From a virus, in the IMG/VR virus record IMGVR_UViG_3300020450_000030, positions 1 through 55,732 of that record: 55,732 nt of DNA; one strand, given 5' to 3'. Positions 49,327 through 54,630 of the stretch are shown here, piece after piece; the stretch's first letter is position 1; each line of letters opens with the position of its first letter. The translations under genes and the position numbers were made by a program. The notes below the pieces were generated by a model. The model saw nothing but the letters and a program-made list of their open reading frames with translations. It did not search any database and was not told where the DNA came from.

Positions 49327-49886
49327 TTATAGAAGTTTAAATTTAACAAAATGCGATTAGCATGGTCTACTGGAGAGTGTCCTGTGTGCATATAATCTCC
49401 ATCGAAGATGACCAATCTATTCTTTTTAGGTGAAACTGTCTGTTGTATAGTCAATTCTGTATGATCTACGTTTCTTCTTTTCTCATTGTATATGATAGTG
49501 TCCCCATCACTATCTATCAAATATAGTATAACAGACCAATGAGGGTAGTTTTGGTCTGTATGTGGAGTGTGTATGATCTTTTCGGGTGCCTGCAGGGTCA
49601 TATCCAGTCTTGCTCTTGTTAGACCACCCTCATGGATACCCAGTTCCTTCTCTATTTTCAAGGTAGCGGGTATCCATCCATCACTTTCAAATCTAATATT
49701 GTTCTCAATATCAAAAATGACCTTGGATAAACCATGCAGTTGCTTGTTCTCCCGAAGCGATGCGTGGTTAGGGGGTATGAACTTGGAAATGTTATTGTGG
49801 TAACGCCACTCGAACATCGGACTGGTGACACAACTCGACAGATAATCTATGTAATAGTCATCTAGGAAATCATCAATTACCCTCAT
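49323..49886 (-). CDS. 2OG-Fe(II) oxygenase
   Basis: This 187-residue protein resembles prolyl-4-hydroxylase-type 2-oxoglutarate/Fe(II) dioxygenases. Visible active-site elements are His109-x-Asp111 (HTPHTDQNYPHWSVILYL), a distal histidine in DGDYMHTGHSP (His167 most likely) and Arg178 in NRILLNLNF for 2-oxoglutarate. The length is that of a stand-alone catalytic domain. Such genes are common in cyanophages; substrates are mostly unknown (proposed protein hydroxylation or nucleic acid repair). It lies between a basic 45-residue protein gene and the 27-residue membrane peptide, just upstream of the tail operon. It has no signal peptide, so it acts in the cytoplasm. Confidence 0.85.
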   Translation of the reverse strand: MRVIDDFLDDYYIDYLSSCVTSPMFEWRYHNNISKFIPPNHASLRENKQLHGLSKVIFDIENNIRFESDGWIPATLKIEKELGIHEGGLTRARLDMTLQAPEKIIHTPHTDQNYPHWSVILYLIDSDGDTIIYNEKRRNVDHTELTIQQTVSPKKNRLVIFDGDYMHTGHSPVDHANRILLNLNFYK

Positions 49887-49889
49887 CGG

Positions 49890-50027
49890 TTATTTTCCTT
49901 GTCCTCGGTACGCTTTTTTCTTGTGGTTCCTCGCGGTCGCAGCATATTTTGTATGCTTGCCTGATCCTTGATTAGTCTTCTTTGGTCTTCTTTCATCTAC
50001 TTTGATACCATTTCTATAAAATGCCAT
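49890..50027 (-). CDS. 45-residue very basic protein
   Basis: Translation from the ATG at 50027 gives MAFYRNGIKVDERRPKKTNQ, GSGKHTKYAATARNHKKK and AYRGQGK. About a third of residues are Lys or Arg with few acidic ones, suggesting binding to nucleic acid or to acidic proteins. The GSGKHTKYA...RNHKKK pattern reads like a conserved small phage protein rather than chance coding, but I cannot name its family. It ends 3 bases before the oxygenase ATG and probably shares its transcript. Confidence 0.65.
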   Translation of the reverse strand: MAFYRNGIKVDERRPKKTNQGSGKHTKYAATARNHKKKAYRGQGK

Positions 50028-50054
50028 AATTGTGGTCGCTCGCGGGTAGGTTTA

Positions 50055-50330
50055 CTATTTTCGGCACCAACGGTGCAAATTATCGACTTTTTTGTCGATT
50101 ATCTCAATTTTTTCGTATAAATCGTTAATTATTTGTACAAAATCAAGATTTTCTTCACTATTTTTCGGTTTATACTGTATTTTATCTATACTTGGCGTTT
50201 CTGAGACGTATTTTTCTATATTTACGACTCTTTCTGCTAAATTTACTGCAATTTGGTTCAATCCGTCCAATGCTTCAGCATATGGATCTCTTAGATCTTC
50301 CTCAAGTTGCTGCATGATGTCTTTACTCAT
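50055..50330 (-). CDS. unknown 91-residue protein, helical
   Basis: The protein is largely helical: LEEDLRDPYAEALDGLNQIA then VNLAERVVNIEKYVS, and a C-terminal FVQIINDLYEKIEIIDKKVD coiled-coil segment ending LHRWCRK. Its ATG overlaps the stop of the preceding gene by 4 bases (ATGA). A GCACC-GTT-GGTGC hairpin lies over its last codons but lacks a T-run. Function is unknown. Confidence 0.7.
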   Translation of the reverse strand: MSKDIMQQLEEDLRDPYAEALDGLNQIAVNLAERVVNIEKYVSETPSIDKIQYKPKNSEENLDFVQIINDLYEKIEIIDKKVDNLHRWCRK

Positions 50331-50566
50331 CTGTTTAGGAAGTAATGATTAATGACCTCTATCTTTTCATGTGCATCACCAATCTTATCGAGTTCTTTCT
50401 CAATAGTTCCCATGACATCGGAATGTTCCCCAATACCTATGGGTTGATTGAGATAGATCTCAACATTCTGTTGGTGCTTACATATTATACCTTGATAATA
50501 ATTTAATTGTGATTTTAAAATTTGATCTCTCAAGTTAATCGGCATTCGTTTTACTATACTATTCAT
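50327..50566 (-). CDS. unknown small helical protein
   Basis: From the ATG at 50566 the protein has 79 residues (NSIVKRMPINLRDQILKSQL, NYYQGIICKHQQNVEIYLN, later TIEKELDKIGDAHEKIEVIN). It looks helical and soluble. An in-frame GTG at 50575 would add three residues. A sigma70-type promoter (TTGACA-17-TATCAT) ends directly at the ATG, so transcripts from it could use only the next ATG at 50545. Longer transcripts from upstream genes would include the 50566 start. It overlaps the next gene by 4 bases. No family is recognised. Confidence 0.65.
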   Translation of the reverse strand: MNSIVKRMPINLRDQILKSQLNYYQGIICKHQQNVEIYLNQPIGIGEHSDVMGTIEKELDKIGDAHEKIEVINHYFLNR

Positions 50567-50595
50567 ATGATACACTATCTATCGTCAGTTGTCAA
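50567..50595 (-). promoter_or_regulatory. sigma70-type promoter TTGACA-17-TATCAT
   Basis: On the minus strand, TTGACA (50590-50595) spans the last codons of the Zn-ribbon gene, and TATCAT (50567-50572) lies 17 bases further. The expected transcript start, near 50560, would give the downstream genes an independent host-polymerase (early) promoter. Confidence 0.55.
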
Positions 50596-50860
50596 GCAAC
50601 CAATCACGAAAGGGTTGTTGTGGGTCATCTCTTTCCTGTAGATTGTCAAAGAACTCCTCTATATCATCATCGGAGTGTTTCCAACTGACACCAGAGGTAG
50701 ATCCTTTACAAGGATTGATACACTTGGGGTTTTTATGCTTCTCTAATACATTACAAATAAGACCTGCAAGATCATGTGGACATGCAGATCTACCATTTGC
50801 CCAATATAATTGGTTATCCAACCATCTAGCATCACAAACAGGACAAACGTGTAGTTTCAT
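50585..50860 (-). CDS. Zn-ribbon-like small protein
   Basis: This 91-residue protein begins KLHVCPVCDARW (Cys-x2-Cys) and continues with SACPHDLAGLICN and PKCINPCKG, giving further Cys/His candidates for a zinc site. The C-terminal half is acidic (SDDDIEEFFDNLQERDDPQQ). Zinc binding is inferred from spacing; the function is unknown. Its ATG overlaps the stop of the 56-residue gene (ATGA), so it is the third gene of a coupled string with the AbrB-like and 56-residue genes. Confidence 0.7.
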   Translation of the reverse strand: MKLHVCPVCDARWLDNQLYWANGRSACPHDLAGLICNVLEKHKNPKCINPCKGSTSGVSWKHSDDDIEEFFDNLQERDDPQQPFRDWLLDN

Positions 50861-51027
50861 TCAATAATCTCGAATGTCCATTTAATACTCTTAATGTAAT
50901 CAAAGGTATCATACATGTAAGATCTATCTTTAGTGTTATATTTTCTCTCTGTTAAGTAATTTCTCAGTTCCTCAAGACTAAATGATCCTTGAGGTACATG
51001 GTTCTCATCATATAATCTATACTTCAT
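50857..51027 (-). CDS. 56-residue unknown protein
   Basis: Translation from the ATG at 51027 gives MKYRLYDENHVPQGSFSLEE, LRNYLTERKYNTKDRSYMYD and TFDYIKSIKWTFEIIE. It overlaps both neighbours by 4 bases (ATGA at each end), a strong sign of real, coupled translation. The composition is charged and soluble. No family is recognised. Confidence 0.7.
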   Translation of the reverse strand: MKYRLYDENHVPQGSFSLEELRNYLTERKYNTKDRSYMYDTFDYIKSIKWTFEIIE

Positions 51028-51188
51028 CTCTCTAAGGGGCGAAAATGTATAGAACCGTCTTCACTCATTTCATATTCAAATTCTGTAGTGGCATCCCATC
51101 CAAACTCTTCACAGATATCATATGGTATAGTGAGTTGGAGGTCACCAAAGTCATCTTCGAGGAGTTTAGTGGTGAATCTCTGAGACAT
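51024..51188 (-). CDS. 54-residue AbrB/SpoVT-like protein
   Basis: Translation from the ATG at 51188 gives MSQRFTTKLLEDDFGDLQLT, IPYDICEEFGWDATTEFEYE and MSEDGSIHFRPLER. The pattern LQLTIPYDICEEFGW...EFEYEMSEDGSIHFRP follows the SpoVT-AbrB swapped-hairpin fold (xVTIPxxIxxxLGxxxGxxxxxxxxxGxIxLxP), a DNA-binding or antitoxin domain. It lacks the usual basic N-terminal segment, so DNA binding is uncertain. It is coupled by ATGA overlap to the 56-residue gene. It could be a phage regulator acting on host or early genes; that is inference. Confidence 0.6.
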   Translation of the reverse strand: MSQRFTTKLLEDDFGDLQLTIPYDICEEFGWDATTEFEYEMSEDGSIHFRPLER

Positions 51189-51202
51189 ATTAAGCATTTC
51201 TA

Positions 51203-51388
51203 TTATAGTTTATTAGTGGGTTTATGTATCCAATACTTATCCCATGCCTTATATAGTAAATCTATATCTTGTGTACCATCATTCTGTTCAGCATATATCT
51301 GGGCACATTCATACATCTTAGGGTAAAGACAATTCTCCTTTTTAATTAATTGTTCTATCGCCCAAACTCTTGTGTCTTGTAAGGTCAT
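51203..51388 (-). CDS. 61-residue unknown protein
   Basis: The ATG at 51388 gives MTLQDTRVWAIEQLIKKENC, LYPKMYECAQIYAEQNDGTQ and DIDLLYKAWDKYWIHKPTNKL. An in-frame TTG at 51427 would add 13 residues of lower quality, including a lysine-rich stretch; I prefer the ATG. It is helical, with no membrane segment. No Shine-Dalgarno is evident before either start. It lies 14 bases before the AbrB-like gene. Function is unknown. Confidence 0.6.
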   Translation of the reverse strand: MTLQDTRVWAIEQLIKKENCLYPKMYECAQIYAEQNDGTQDIDLLYKAWDKYWIHKPTNKL

Positions 51389-51427
51389 TTTTTTTCTGGG
51401 AATTTTTTTATATAGAGAAGGAATCAA

Positions 51428-51584
51428 AATATGAATAATATACTGCCTCTGGGGAACCTTTGTAGGTTAGGGTCTCTATCCTTTTTATATTACGGCCGCC
51501 CCGACCGCCCAAAACCCTTACAGTGACTGCTGTTTGGACTGTTATTCTTTATACTTAGTAGGGTTAATCTCTGCTATAACATAA
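51428..51584. other. gene-free spacer with a GC-rich island
   Basis: No convincing gene is present on either strand. In otherwise AT-rich DNA, 51493-51510 is all G/C except one base (reads cggccgccccgaccgccc). Nearby, AACCT-TTGT-AGGTT (around 51438-51453) can form a short hairpin. The region may hold a structured RNA or regulatory site for the 61-residue gene and those after it. Confidence 0.4.
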
Positions 51585-51611
51585 TAAAAAAGGGGTCTTA
51601 TTGACCCCCTT
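51585..51611 (-). terminator. intrinsic terminator after the 77-residue gene
   Basis: On the minus strand GGGGGTC-AATAA-GACCCC makes a 6-bp stem (one bulged base) followed by TTTTTT. It lies 13 bases after the stop of the 77-residue gene and would end its leftward transcript. Confidence 0.8.
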
Positions 51612-51623
51612 ATTATAGTATAA

Positions 51624-51857
51624 TTAAGCAAGTTTGTCAAGTAGATCCTGTGAAACTCTCTCTATATCATCATTTTTTGATGTGATGCCAATCCACTTGT
51701 TAATGTGGCGAGATGTAGTAGTAGAGAAAAATTCCTCAGATCTTACAAAACCTCTTCCAAAGATGTAAGCAGCAACAGGTGTTTTATATGAAAAGAAAAC
51801 TCTTGCGTTTTCTGTTTCGATTTCTGTTTGGTTTGCTGCGATTGGTGTAAGTCTCAT
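51624..51857 (-). CDS. 77-residue conserved-looking small protein
   Basis: The protein reads RLTPIAANQTEIETENARVF, then FSYKTPVAAYIFGRGFVR and FFSTTTSRHINKWI. The FSYxTPVA...STTSRHINKW pattern resembles a family of very small phage and bacterial proteins (I think DUF8033, from memory). Function is unknown. It is a single-gene unit, with its own promoter-like -10 (51882-51887), AACAAAC leader, AAGG Shine-Dalgarno and intrinsic terminator, which suggests expression apart from its neighbours. Confidence 0.75.
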   Translation of the reverse strand: MRLTPIAANQTEIETENARVFFSYKTPVAAYIFGRGFVRSEEFFSTTTSRHINKWIGITSKNDDIERVSQDLLDKLA

Positions 51858-51866
51858 AATGCCTTT

Positions 51867-51887
51867 GTTTGTTATGTACTTATTATA
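51867..51887 (-). promoter_or_regulatory. extended -10 promoter and AACAAAC leader for the 77-residue gene
   Basis: The minus strand reads TTGTTATAAT (TG-n-TATAAT, -10 at 51882-51887), then ATAACAAACAAAGGCATT before the ATG. It has the same layout as the promoters at 53650, 53984 and 54938. No good -35 was found. Confidence 0.5.
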
Positions 51888-51917
51888 ACAAGGCGTTACC
51901 AGGTGTGACCAATCCCT

Positions 51918-51939
51918 GTGACACTTATTTTATTGGCAC
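51918..51939 (-). repeat. intergenic repeat copy 1 (GTGCCA...AAGTGTCAC)
   Basis: This diverged copy of the repeat also lies at 53685, 54020 and 54974. The minus strand begins GTGCCAATAAAATAAGTGTC. In this copy the repeat codes the last residues (VPIK) and stop of the 61-residue gene at 51925. Confidence 0.55.
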
Positions 51940-52110
51940 ATAGTAGCATAACCCTTCATCCAGGAAGTAATTGCAATACCGTTCAATAAATTCATTATAG
52001 TGTGTCTGCTCAGTATCTAACAAGAACTGGCATAAATCAACTTTTAATTCGTTACATATAGTGGGGAAATTATCCCATAGTTGTTGATACTTAACAGGAA
52101 GAAATAGCAT
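51925..52110 (-). CDS. 61-residue unknown protein
   Basis: The protein reads LFLPVKYQQLWDNFPTICNE, LKVDLCQFLLDTEQTHYNEF and IERYCNYFLDEGLCYYVPIK. It is helical and relatively rich in Cys and Tyr. It has a textbook sigma70 promoter (TTGACA-17-TACAAT at 52138-52166) and an AGAGG Shine-Dalgarno about 12 bases before the ATG. Its last codons lie in the intergenic repeat. Function is unknown, but the strong promoter suggests early expression. Confidence 0.65.
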   Translation of the reverse strand: MLFLPVKYQQLWDNFPTICNELKVDLCQFLLDTEQTHYNEFIERYCNYFLDEGLCYYVPIK

Positions 52111-52137
52111 AGTAATTCTTAAACCTCTACAAGGTTA

Positions 52138-52166
52138 ATTGTACCATAATTCTTATTACTTGTCAA
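52138..52166 (-). promoter_or_regulatory. strong sigma70 promoter TTGACA-17-TACAAT
   Basis: On the minus strand TTGACA occupies 52161-52166 and TACAAT 52138-52143, with a TG (TATGGTACAAT) extended -10. It faces the 61-residue gene and is a likely early promoter using the host RNA polymerase. Confidence 0.8.
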
Positions 52167-52191
52167 GAAAATGTGCGTTTGCTAATAGTAC

Positions 52192-52230
52192 TTGACAGAT
52201 GGGTATTTGCACGCTAAAAGTATAACAAAC
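52192..52230 (+). promoter_or_regulatory. possible rightward promoter with AACAAAC leader
   Basis: On the plus strand TTGACA (52192-52197) is followed after 17 bases by TAAAAG (52215-52220), then TATAACAAACGGAAGG, the leader found before several leftward genes. No plus-strand gene follows: the first ATG is far away. It may drive an antisense RNA through the 51- and 82-residue genes, or be the remnant of an inverted gene. Confidence 0.4.
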
Positions 52231-52294
52231 GGAAGGATACTATCCTCTACTAACTAAACACTAATAGATTTAATTAACCATTTATTAAATATAC

Positions 52295-52450
52295 TTAATT
52301 TAGCGGATTTCTGGGATTTGTATCATTTTTATTGCTAATATACTTCTTTCTCATATACTCCCACATGATTACGATTAACTCCTTAATTGTTATCCACGCA
52401 TAGTGAATATCATTACTAAGTATTATCTTAGATCGCTTATTATTACTCAT
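52295..52450 (-). CDS. 51-residue unknown basic protein
   Basis: Translation from the ATG at 52450 gives MSNNKRSKIILSNDIHYAWI, TIKELIVIMWEYMRKKYISN and KNDTNPRNPLN. It overlaps the upstream gene's stop by 4 bases (ATGA). The middle is hydrophobic (ITIKELIVIMWEYM), perhaps a membrane-associated helix flanked by basic residues. Function is unknown. Confidence 0.6.
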   Translation of the reverse strand: MSNNKRSKIILSNDIHYAWITIKELIVIMWEYMRKKYISNKNDTNPRNPLN

Positions 52451-52695
52451 TTCTTATTACCTACCTCGAAACGATTAGGTCGCCCTTCGATAACATTTAA
52501 TTCACTCCATTTACCTCTGTGAATTAACAATAATACCTGTCTAAATGGACTGCGGGAATGTTCCGCATATTCCTTATTATGTGGGATTTCATGTAAACAA
52601 ACTGTTATGTAATCCTTGTCAATAAAGTTTATATAACCCTCCCCATCTTCGGGTGTTAATATATACATTCCCCTGACAAATTGCTTATAATTCAT
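52447..52695 (-). CDS. 82-residue unknown protein
   Basis: The start at 52695 (MNYKQFVRGMYILTPEDGEG) lies 4 bases after the upstream stop. An in-frame ATG at 52728 would add 11 residues overlapping the upstream gene. Further segments are INFIDKDYITVCLHEIPHNK, SRSPFRQVLLLIHRGKWSEL and EGRPNRF. It looks like a small all-beta protein. It resembles small cyanophage proteins but I cannot name a family. Confidence 0.65.
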   Translation of the reverse strand: MNYKQFVRGMYILTPEDGEGYINFIDKDYITVCLHEIPHNKEYAEHSRSPFRQVLLLIHRGKWSELNVIEGRPNRFEVGNKK

Positions 52696-52699
52696 TACA

Positions 52700-52852
52700 T
52701 TATATCCCGATATATATCTTTCCTTCATTGTTAATTAGTTGACTATCTGCAAGTGAATAGTCATCACAATCTTTGTCATATATGCTAACAGTTTGCATAA
52801 GTTCATCGCTGTTAAGTTCAGATAATTGTTTATACAAATCTAAGTAAGTCAT
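52700..52852 (-). CDS. 50-residue unknown acidic protein
   Basis: The preferred start is the ATG at 52852 (MTYLDLYKQLSELNSDELMQ, TVSIYDKDCDDYSLADSQLI, NNEGKIYIGI), a complete-looking small alpha/beta unit. An in-frame ATG at 52939 would add 29 residues (STTWTLIPWNLLTTSID...). I cannot exclude the longer form, since neither start has a strong Shine-Dalgarno. The pattern helix then VSIYDxDxDxY is common among small phage proteins. Function is unknown. Confidence 0.6.
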   Translation of the reverse strand: MTYLDLYKQLSELNSDELMQTVSIYDKDCDDYSLADSQLINNEGKIYIGI

Positions 52853-52977
52853 AGTTTCTTTATTGTTATCTATCGCCTGTAATGTGTCGATAGATGTTGT
52901 TAATAAATTCCAAGGAATTAATGTCCATGTTGTTGACATAAACCCATAATGTTGTTGGTGTTGTTATTACTTATGTA

Positions 52978-53011
52978 AGTAAAAAAATCGGGCGAGCAAC
53001 CACATTCGGTG
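52978..53011 (-). terminator. possible terminator (T-run after imperfect hairpin)
   Basis: After the stop of the 38-residue gene, the minus strand reads GCACC-GAATGT-GGTTGC, then TCGCCCGATTTTTTT. The stem is short and bulged, so this is a weak candidate. The spacer up to the next gene is otherwise featureless. Confidence 0.35.
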
Positions 53012-53031
53012 CAAGTTTACTCGGATAAGTG

Positions 53032-53148
53032 TTATCTAAGATGGAATCTTTTATTATCTGAGTAATATTCTTTTGTATGTAATAATTTCCGATCTAGTTC
53101 ATCTTGCCTTAATAATGCTTCATAGATCTTTTCATTTAGTGGTTGCAT
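53032..53148 (-). CDS. 38-residue unknown peptide
   Basis: Translation from the ATG at 53148 gives MQPLNEKIYEALLRQDELDR then KLLHTKEYYSDNKRFHLR. An in-frame ATG at 53163 would add five residues and overlap the preceding gene. The sequence is charged and helical. It starts one base after the preceding stop codon. There is no clear Shine-Dalgarno, so support is mainly position and composition. Confidence 0.45.
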   Translation of the reverse strand: MQPLNEKIYEALLRQDELDRKLLHTKEYYSDNKRFHLR

Positions 53149-53149
53149 T

Positions 53150-53335
53150 TTAGACTGATTCATAATAATTAACGTGATAGATTTGGTTTAAATTAACATC
53201 TAATACTGATGCTTTTCCGTAGTCAGATGCCCACTCGTCAGCACTTTTTTGTGCTGTCTCTAGGTCATTTGTAAAATGTTCATGCTGACCTAGAGGAAAA
53301 TCGGGGACTATAACAGTATAAGCGAATTTTGTCAT
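53150..53335 (-). CDS. 61-residue unknown protein
   Basis: The protein reads TKFAYTVIVPDFPLGQHEHF, TNDLETAQKSADEWASDYGK and ASVLDVNLNQIYHVNYYESV: a beta-helix-beta layout with a helix containing the common AQKxADEWAxxYG pattern of small phage proteins. Its ATG directly follows the upstream TAA (TAAATG), and GGGAGG lies 8 bases before. Function is unknown. Confidence 0.7.
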   Translation of the reverse strand: MTKFAYTVIVPDFPLGQHEHFTNDLETAQKSADEWASDYGKASVLDVNLNQIYHVNYYESV

Positions 53336-53620
53336 TTATGCAACCTCCCTTATATAACCATTTTCAGCGTGTATAAAAGCATCTAGTTTAGCAACATCAA
53401 GATCTGGATCATCAAAATCTACCTTTGCACAACCATCGACACCCCACTCTGCTAACTCTTCTACAAATTCTTGCCAGTTAGCACAACAACATGCCATATT
53501 TTGAAAATTCTCAACTTGAACGATTCTGTTCATAACTCTTTGAGTTTTGGTCTCTACTACGTCCTGACCTATCATGATTTGGTCATTCTTGCAAAGTTCT
53601 TTGTATTCTGCGATTGTCAT
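53336..53620 (-). CDS. 94-residue unknown protein with CCC motif
   Basis: The protein has an N-terminal TIAEYKELCKND, then NFQNMACCCANWQEFVEELA and EWGVDGCAKVDFDDPDLDVA. Three consecutive cysteines plus two others could bind metal, but no known motif fits. The leader is AACAAACAAACAAACATTATT without a Shine-Dalgarno. The promoter -10 lies at 53650-53655. Function is unknown. Confidence 0.7.
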   Translation of the reverse strand: MTIAEYKELCKNDQIMIGQDVVETKTQRVMNRIVQVENFQNMACCCANWQEFVEELAEWGVDGCAKVDFDDPDLDVAKLDAFIHAENGYIREVA

Positions 53621-53634
53621 AATAATGTTTGTTT

Positions 53635-53655
53635 GTTTGTTATACTACTATTATA
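53635..53655 (-). promoter_or_regulatory. -10 element and GTATAACAAAC leader for the 94-residue gene
   Basis: The minus strand has TATAAT at 53650-53655 followed by AGTAGTATAACAAACAAAC. The -10 and leader arrangement matches those at 51882, 53984 and 54938. No -35 is recognised. Confidence 0.5.
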
Positions 53656-53675
53656 ATGGTATTAGTTGCTGAATA

Positions 53676-53707
53676 GTGCCAGTAGTAGACACTAATTCAA
53701 CTGGCAC
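53676..53707 (-). repeat. intergenic repeat copy 2, forming an 8-bp inverted repeat
   Basis: The core repeat (53685-53707) starts 4 bases after the stop of the 80-residue gene; the minus strand reads GTGCCAGTTGAATTAGTGTC. In this copy a second GTGCCAGT on the plus strand (53676-53683) pairs with ACTGGCAC (53700-53707), giving an 8-bp stem with a 16-base loop. Confidence 0.65.
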
Positions 53708-53711
53708 AATA

Positions 53712-53954
53712 TTAATACTCTGATACTTTTTTTAACCATGCCCACACTTCTGACCTACTTAACCACCCTTTAACGTCAGTCCACTCTAGGTCATCGTATA
53801 TAATTTTATTATCTTTTAAAAGGGCAATTTCATAAAGTCCCTCTTTACCGCCATAAGAATGTTCATGACATGCAACGGATAAACCATATCCATTCTCGCA
53901 GTAATATCTAACTACTTCATCATTTGGTCTAATTACTCTTTTTTCTGTGTACAT
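53712..53954 (-). CDS. 80-residue unknown protein
   Basis: The protein reads YTEKRVIRPNDEVVRYYCEN, GYGLSVACHEHSYGGKEGLY and EIALLKDNKIIYDDLEWTDV, ending LSRSEVWAWLKKVSEY. The ENGYGLSVxxHxxSYGGKxGLxEIALL pattern looks like a conserved small cyanophage protein; its function is unknown. It is a single-gene unit with its own promoter (-10 at 53984-53989), leader and AAGG Shine-Dalgarno, followed by the intergenic repeat. Confidence 0.75.
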   Translation of the reverse strand: MYTEKRVIRPNDEVVRYYCENGYGLSVACHEHSYGGKEGLYEIALLKDNKIIYDDLEWTDVKGWLSRSEVWAWLKKVSEY

Positions 53955-53968
53955 AAAACCTTTTGTTT

Positions 53969-53989
53969 GTTTGTTATACTAATATTATA
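53969..53989 (-). promoter_or_regulatory. extended -10 promoter and GTATAACAAAC leader for the 80-residue gene
   Basis: The minus strand reads AATGGTATAAT (TG-n-TATAAT; -10 at 53984-53989) then ATTAGTATAACAAAC and AAAAGG before the ATG. It is closely similar over about 50 bases to the promoter at 54938. Confidence 0.55.
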
Positions 53990-54019
53990 CCATTGGATAT
54001 AATCAAAATGGTTGTAAGA

Positions 54020-54042
54020 GTGTACACTAATAAAACTGGCAC
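54020..54042 (-). repeat. intergenic repeat copy 3
   Basis: The minus strand reads GTGCCAGTTTTATTAGTGTA and begins 4 bases after the stop of the 79-residue gene. The similarity continues into CTCTTACAACCATTT and the promoter downstream, as in copy 4. Confidence 0.7.
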
Positions 54043-54046
54043 ATGA

Positions 54047-54286
54047 TTACTTGACATTTTCAAAACCCTCCCTTAATCTTTTCATTCTACCTTTTAATGC
54101 TTCCTTATGAAATTCTGGGAAAAATAAATCTATCATGTAGTTATATGTGTCATAGTCAAAAACATGACCATTGACTTCTACGTCATTTGGTAAAAATCCA
54201 AAATGTACATAATGGTCAAGTGCATATTCTCTTACGAGATCCGCACTTGTCTTACTTGAGTCTAGCATACCGATTAAATTGTTCAT
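54047..54286 (-). CDS. 79-residue unknown protein
   Basis: The preferred start is the ATG at 54286, which shares a base with the upstream stop (TAATG). An ATG two codons earlier (54292) is also possible. Segments are LIGMLDSSKTSADLVREYAL, DHYVHFGFLPNDVEVNGHVF and YNYMIDLFFPEFHKEALKGR. It is mostly helical and the function is unknown. It is co-transcribed with the 112-residue gene. Confidence 0.65.
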   Translation of the reverse strand: MNNLIGMLDSSKTSADLVREYALDHYVHFGFLPNDVEVNGHVFDYDTYNYMIDLFFPEFHKEALKGRMKRLREGFENVK

Positions 54287-54624
54287 TACCATGTACCGTT
54301 TTTGTGATCGTAGTTAAACTTATCAAGTAAAATATCTCTTACTCTCTCTCTGTCTAGAGAATCCCCATCGCCCCATGTGCATAACTCGAAATCATCGTTA
54401 TTGCACTGGTCAAGATATACGATTGTAGCATGTAGTATATCAGTTTTTGTTAATGGTTGTCCCTGATAAACTAGAGGGTAAAGCGGATCATTCTGACCAT
54501 AGAATGAATCAACATAATCAACAAAATCATCAATCTGTCTTTTTGCTGTGAGTAAATCGGTTGGTCTGGTCATAGTGTAGTTTCCTGTTAGAAATTGGTC
54601 AAGTGTGATAGTTTTTGTTTTCAT
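54286..54624 (-). CDS. 112-residue unknown protein
   Basis: The start at 54624 (MKTKTITLDQFLTGNYTMTR) is preferred. A longer in-frame version from 54690 would overlap the upstream gene and begin with an unlikely Cys/Leu-rich peptide. Other segments are QIDDFVDYVDSFYGQNDPLY, KTDILHATIVYLDQCNNDDF and GDGDSLDRERVRDILLDKFN. Function is unknown. A CTGACA-18-TATAAT promoter ends 6 bases before the ATG, so the predicted mRNA would have almost no leader. Confidence 0.65.
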   Translation of the reverse strand: MKTKTITLDQFLTGNYTMTRPTDLLTAKRQIDDFVDYVDSFYGQNDPLYPLVYQGQPLTKTDILHATIVYLDQCNNDDFELCTWGDGDSLDRERVRDILLDKFNYDHKNGTW

Positions 54625-54630
54625 ACCTCT

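Noticed and set aside
50050-50085. Terminator at the GCACC-GTT-GGTGC hairpin
   Set aside because: The hairpin lies within coding sequence for LHRWCR and is not followed by a T-run on either strand.
51428-51623. tRNA gene
   Set aside because: No cloverleaf with T-arm GTTCRANNC and matching acceptor stem could be formed in this GC-containing spacer.
54052-54080. Plus-strand TTGACA-17-TAATCT promoter
   Set aside because: It lies inside a leftward gene, lacks the shared leader, and no plus-strand gene follows; likely chance.
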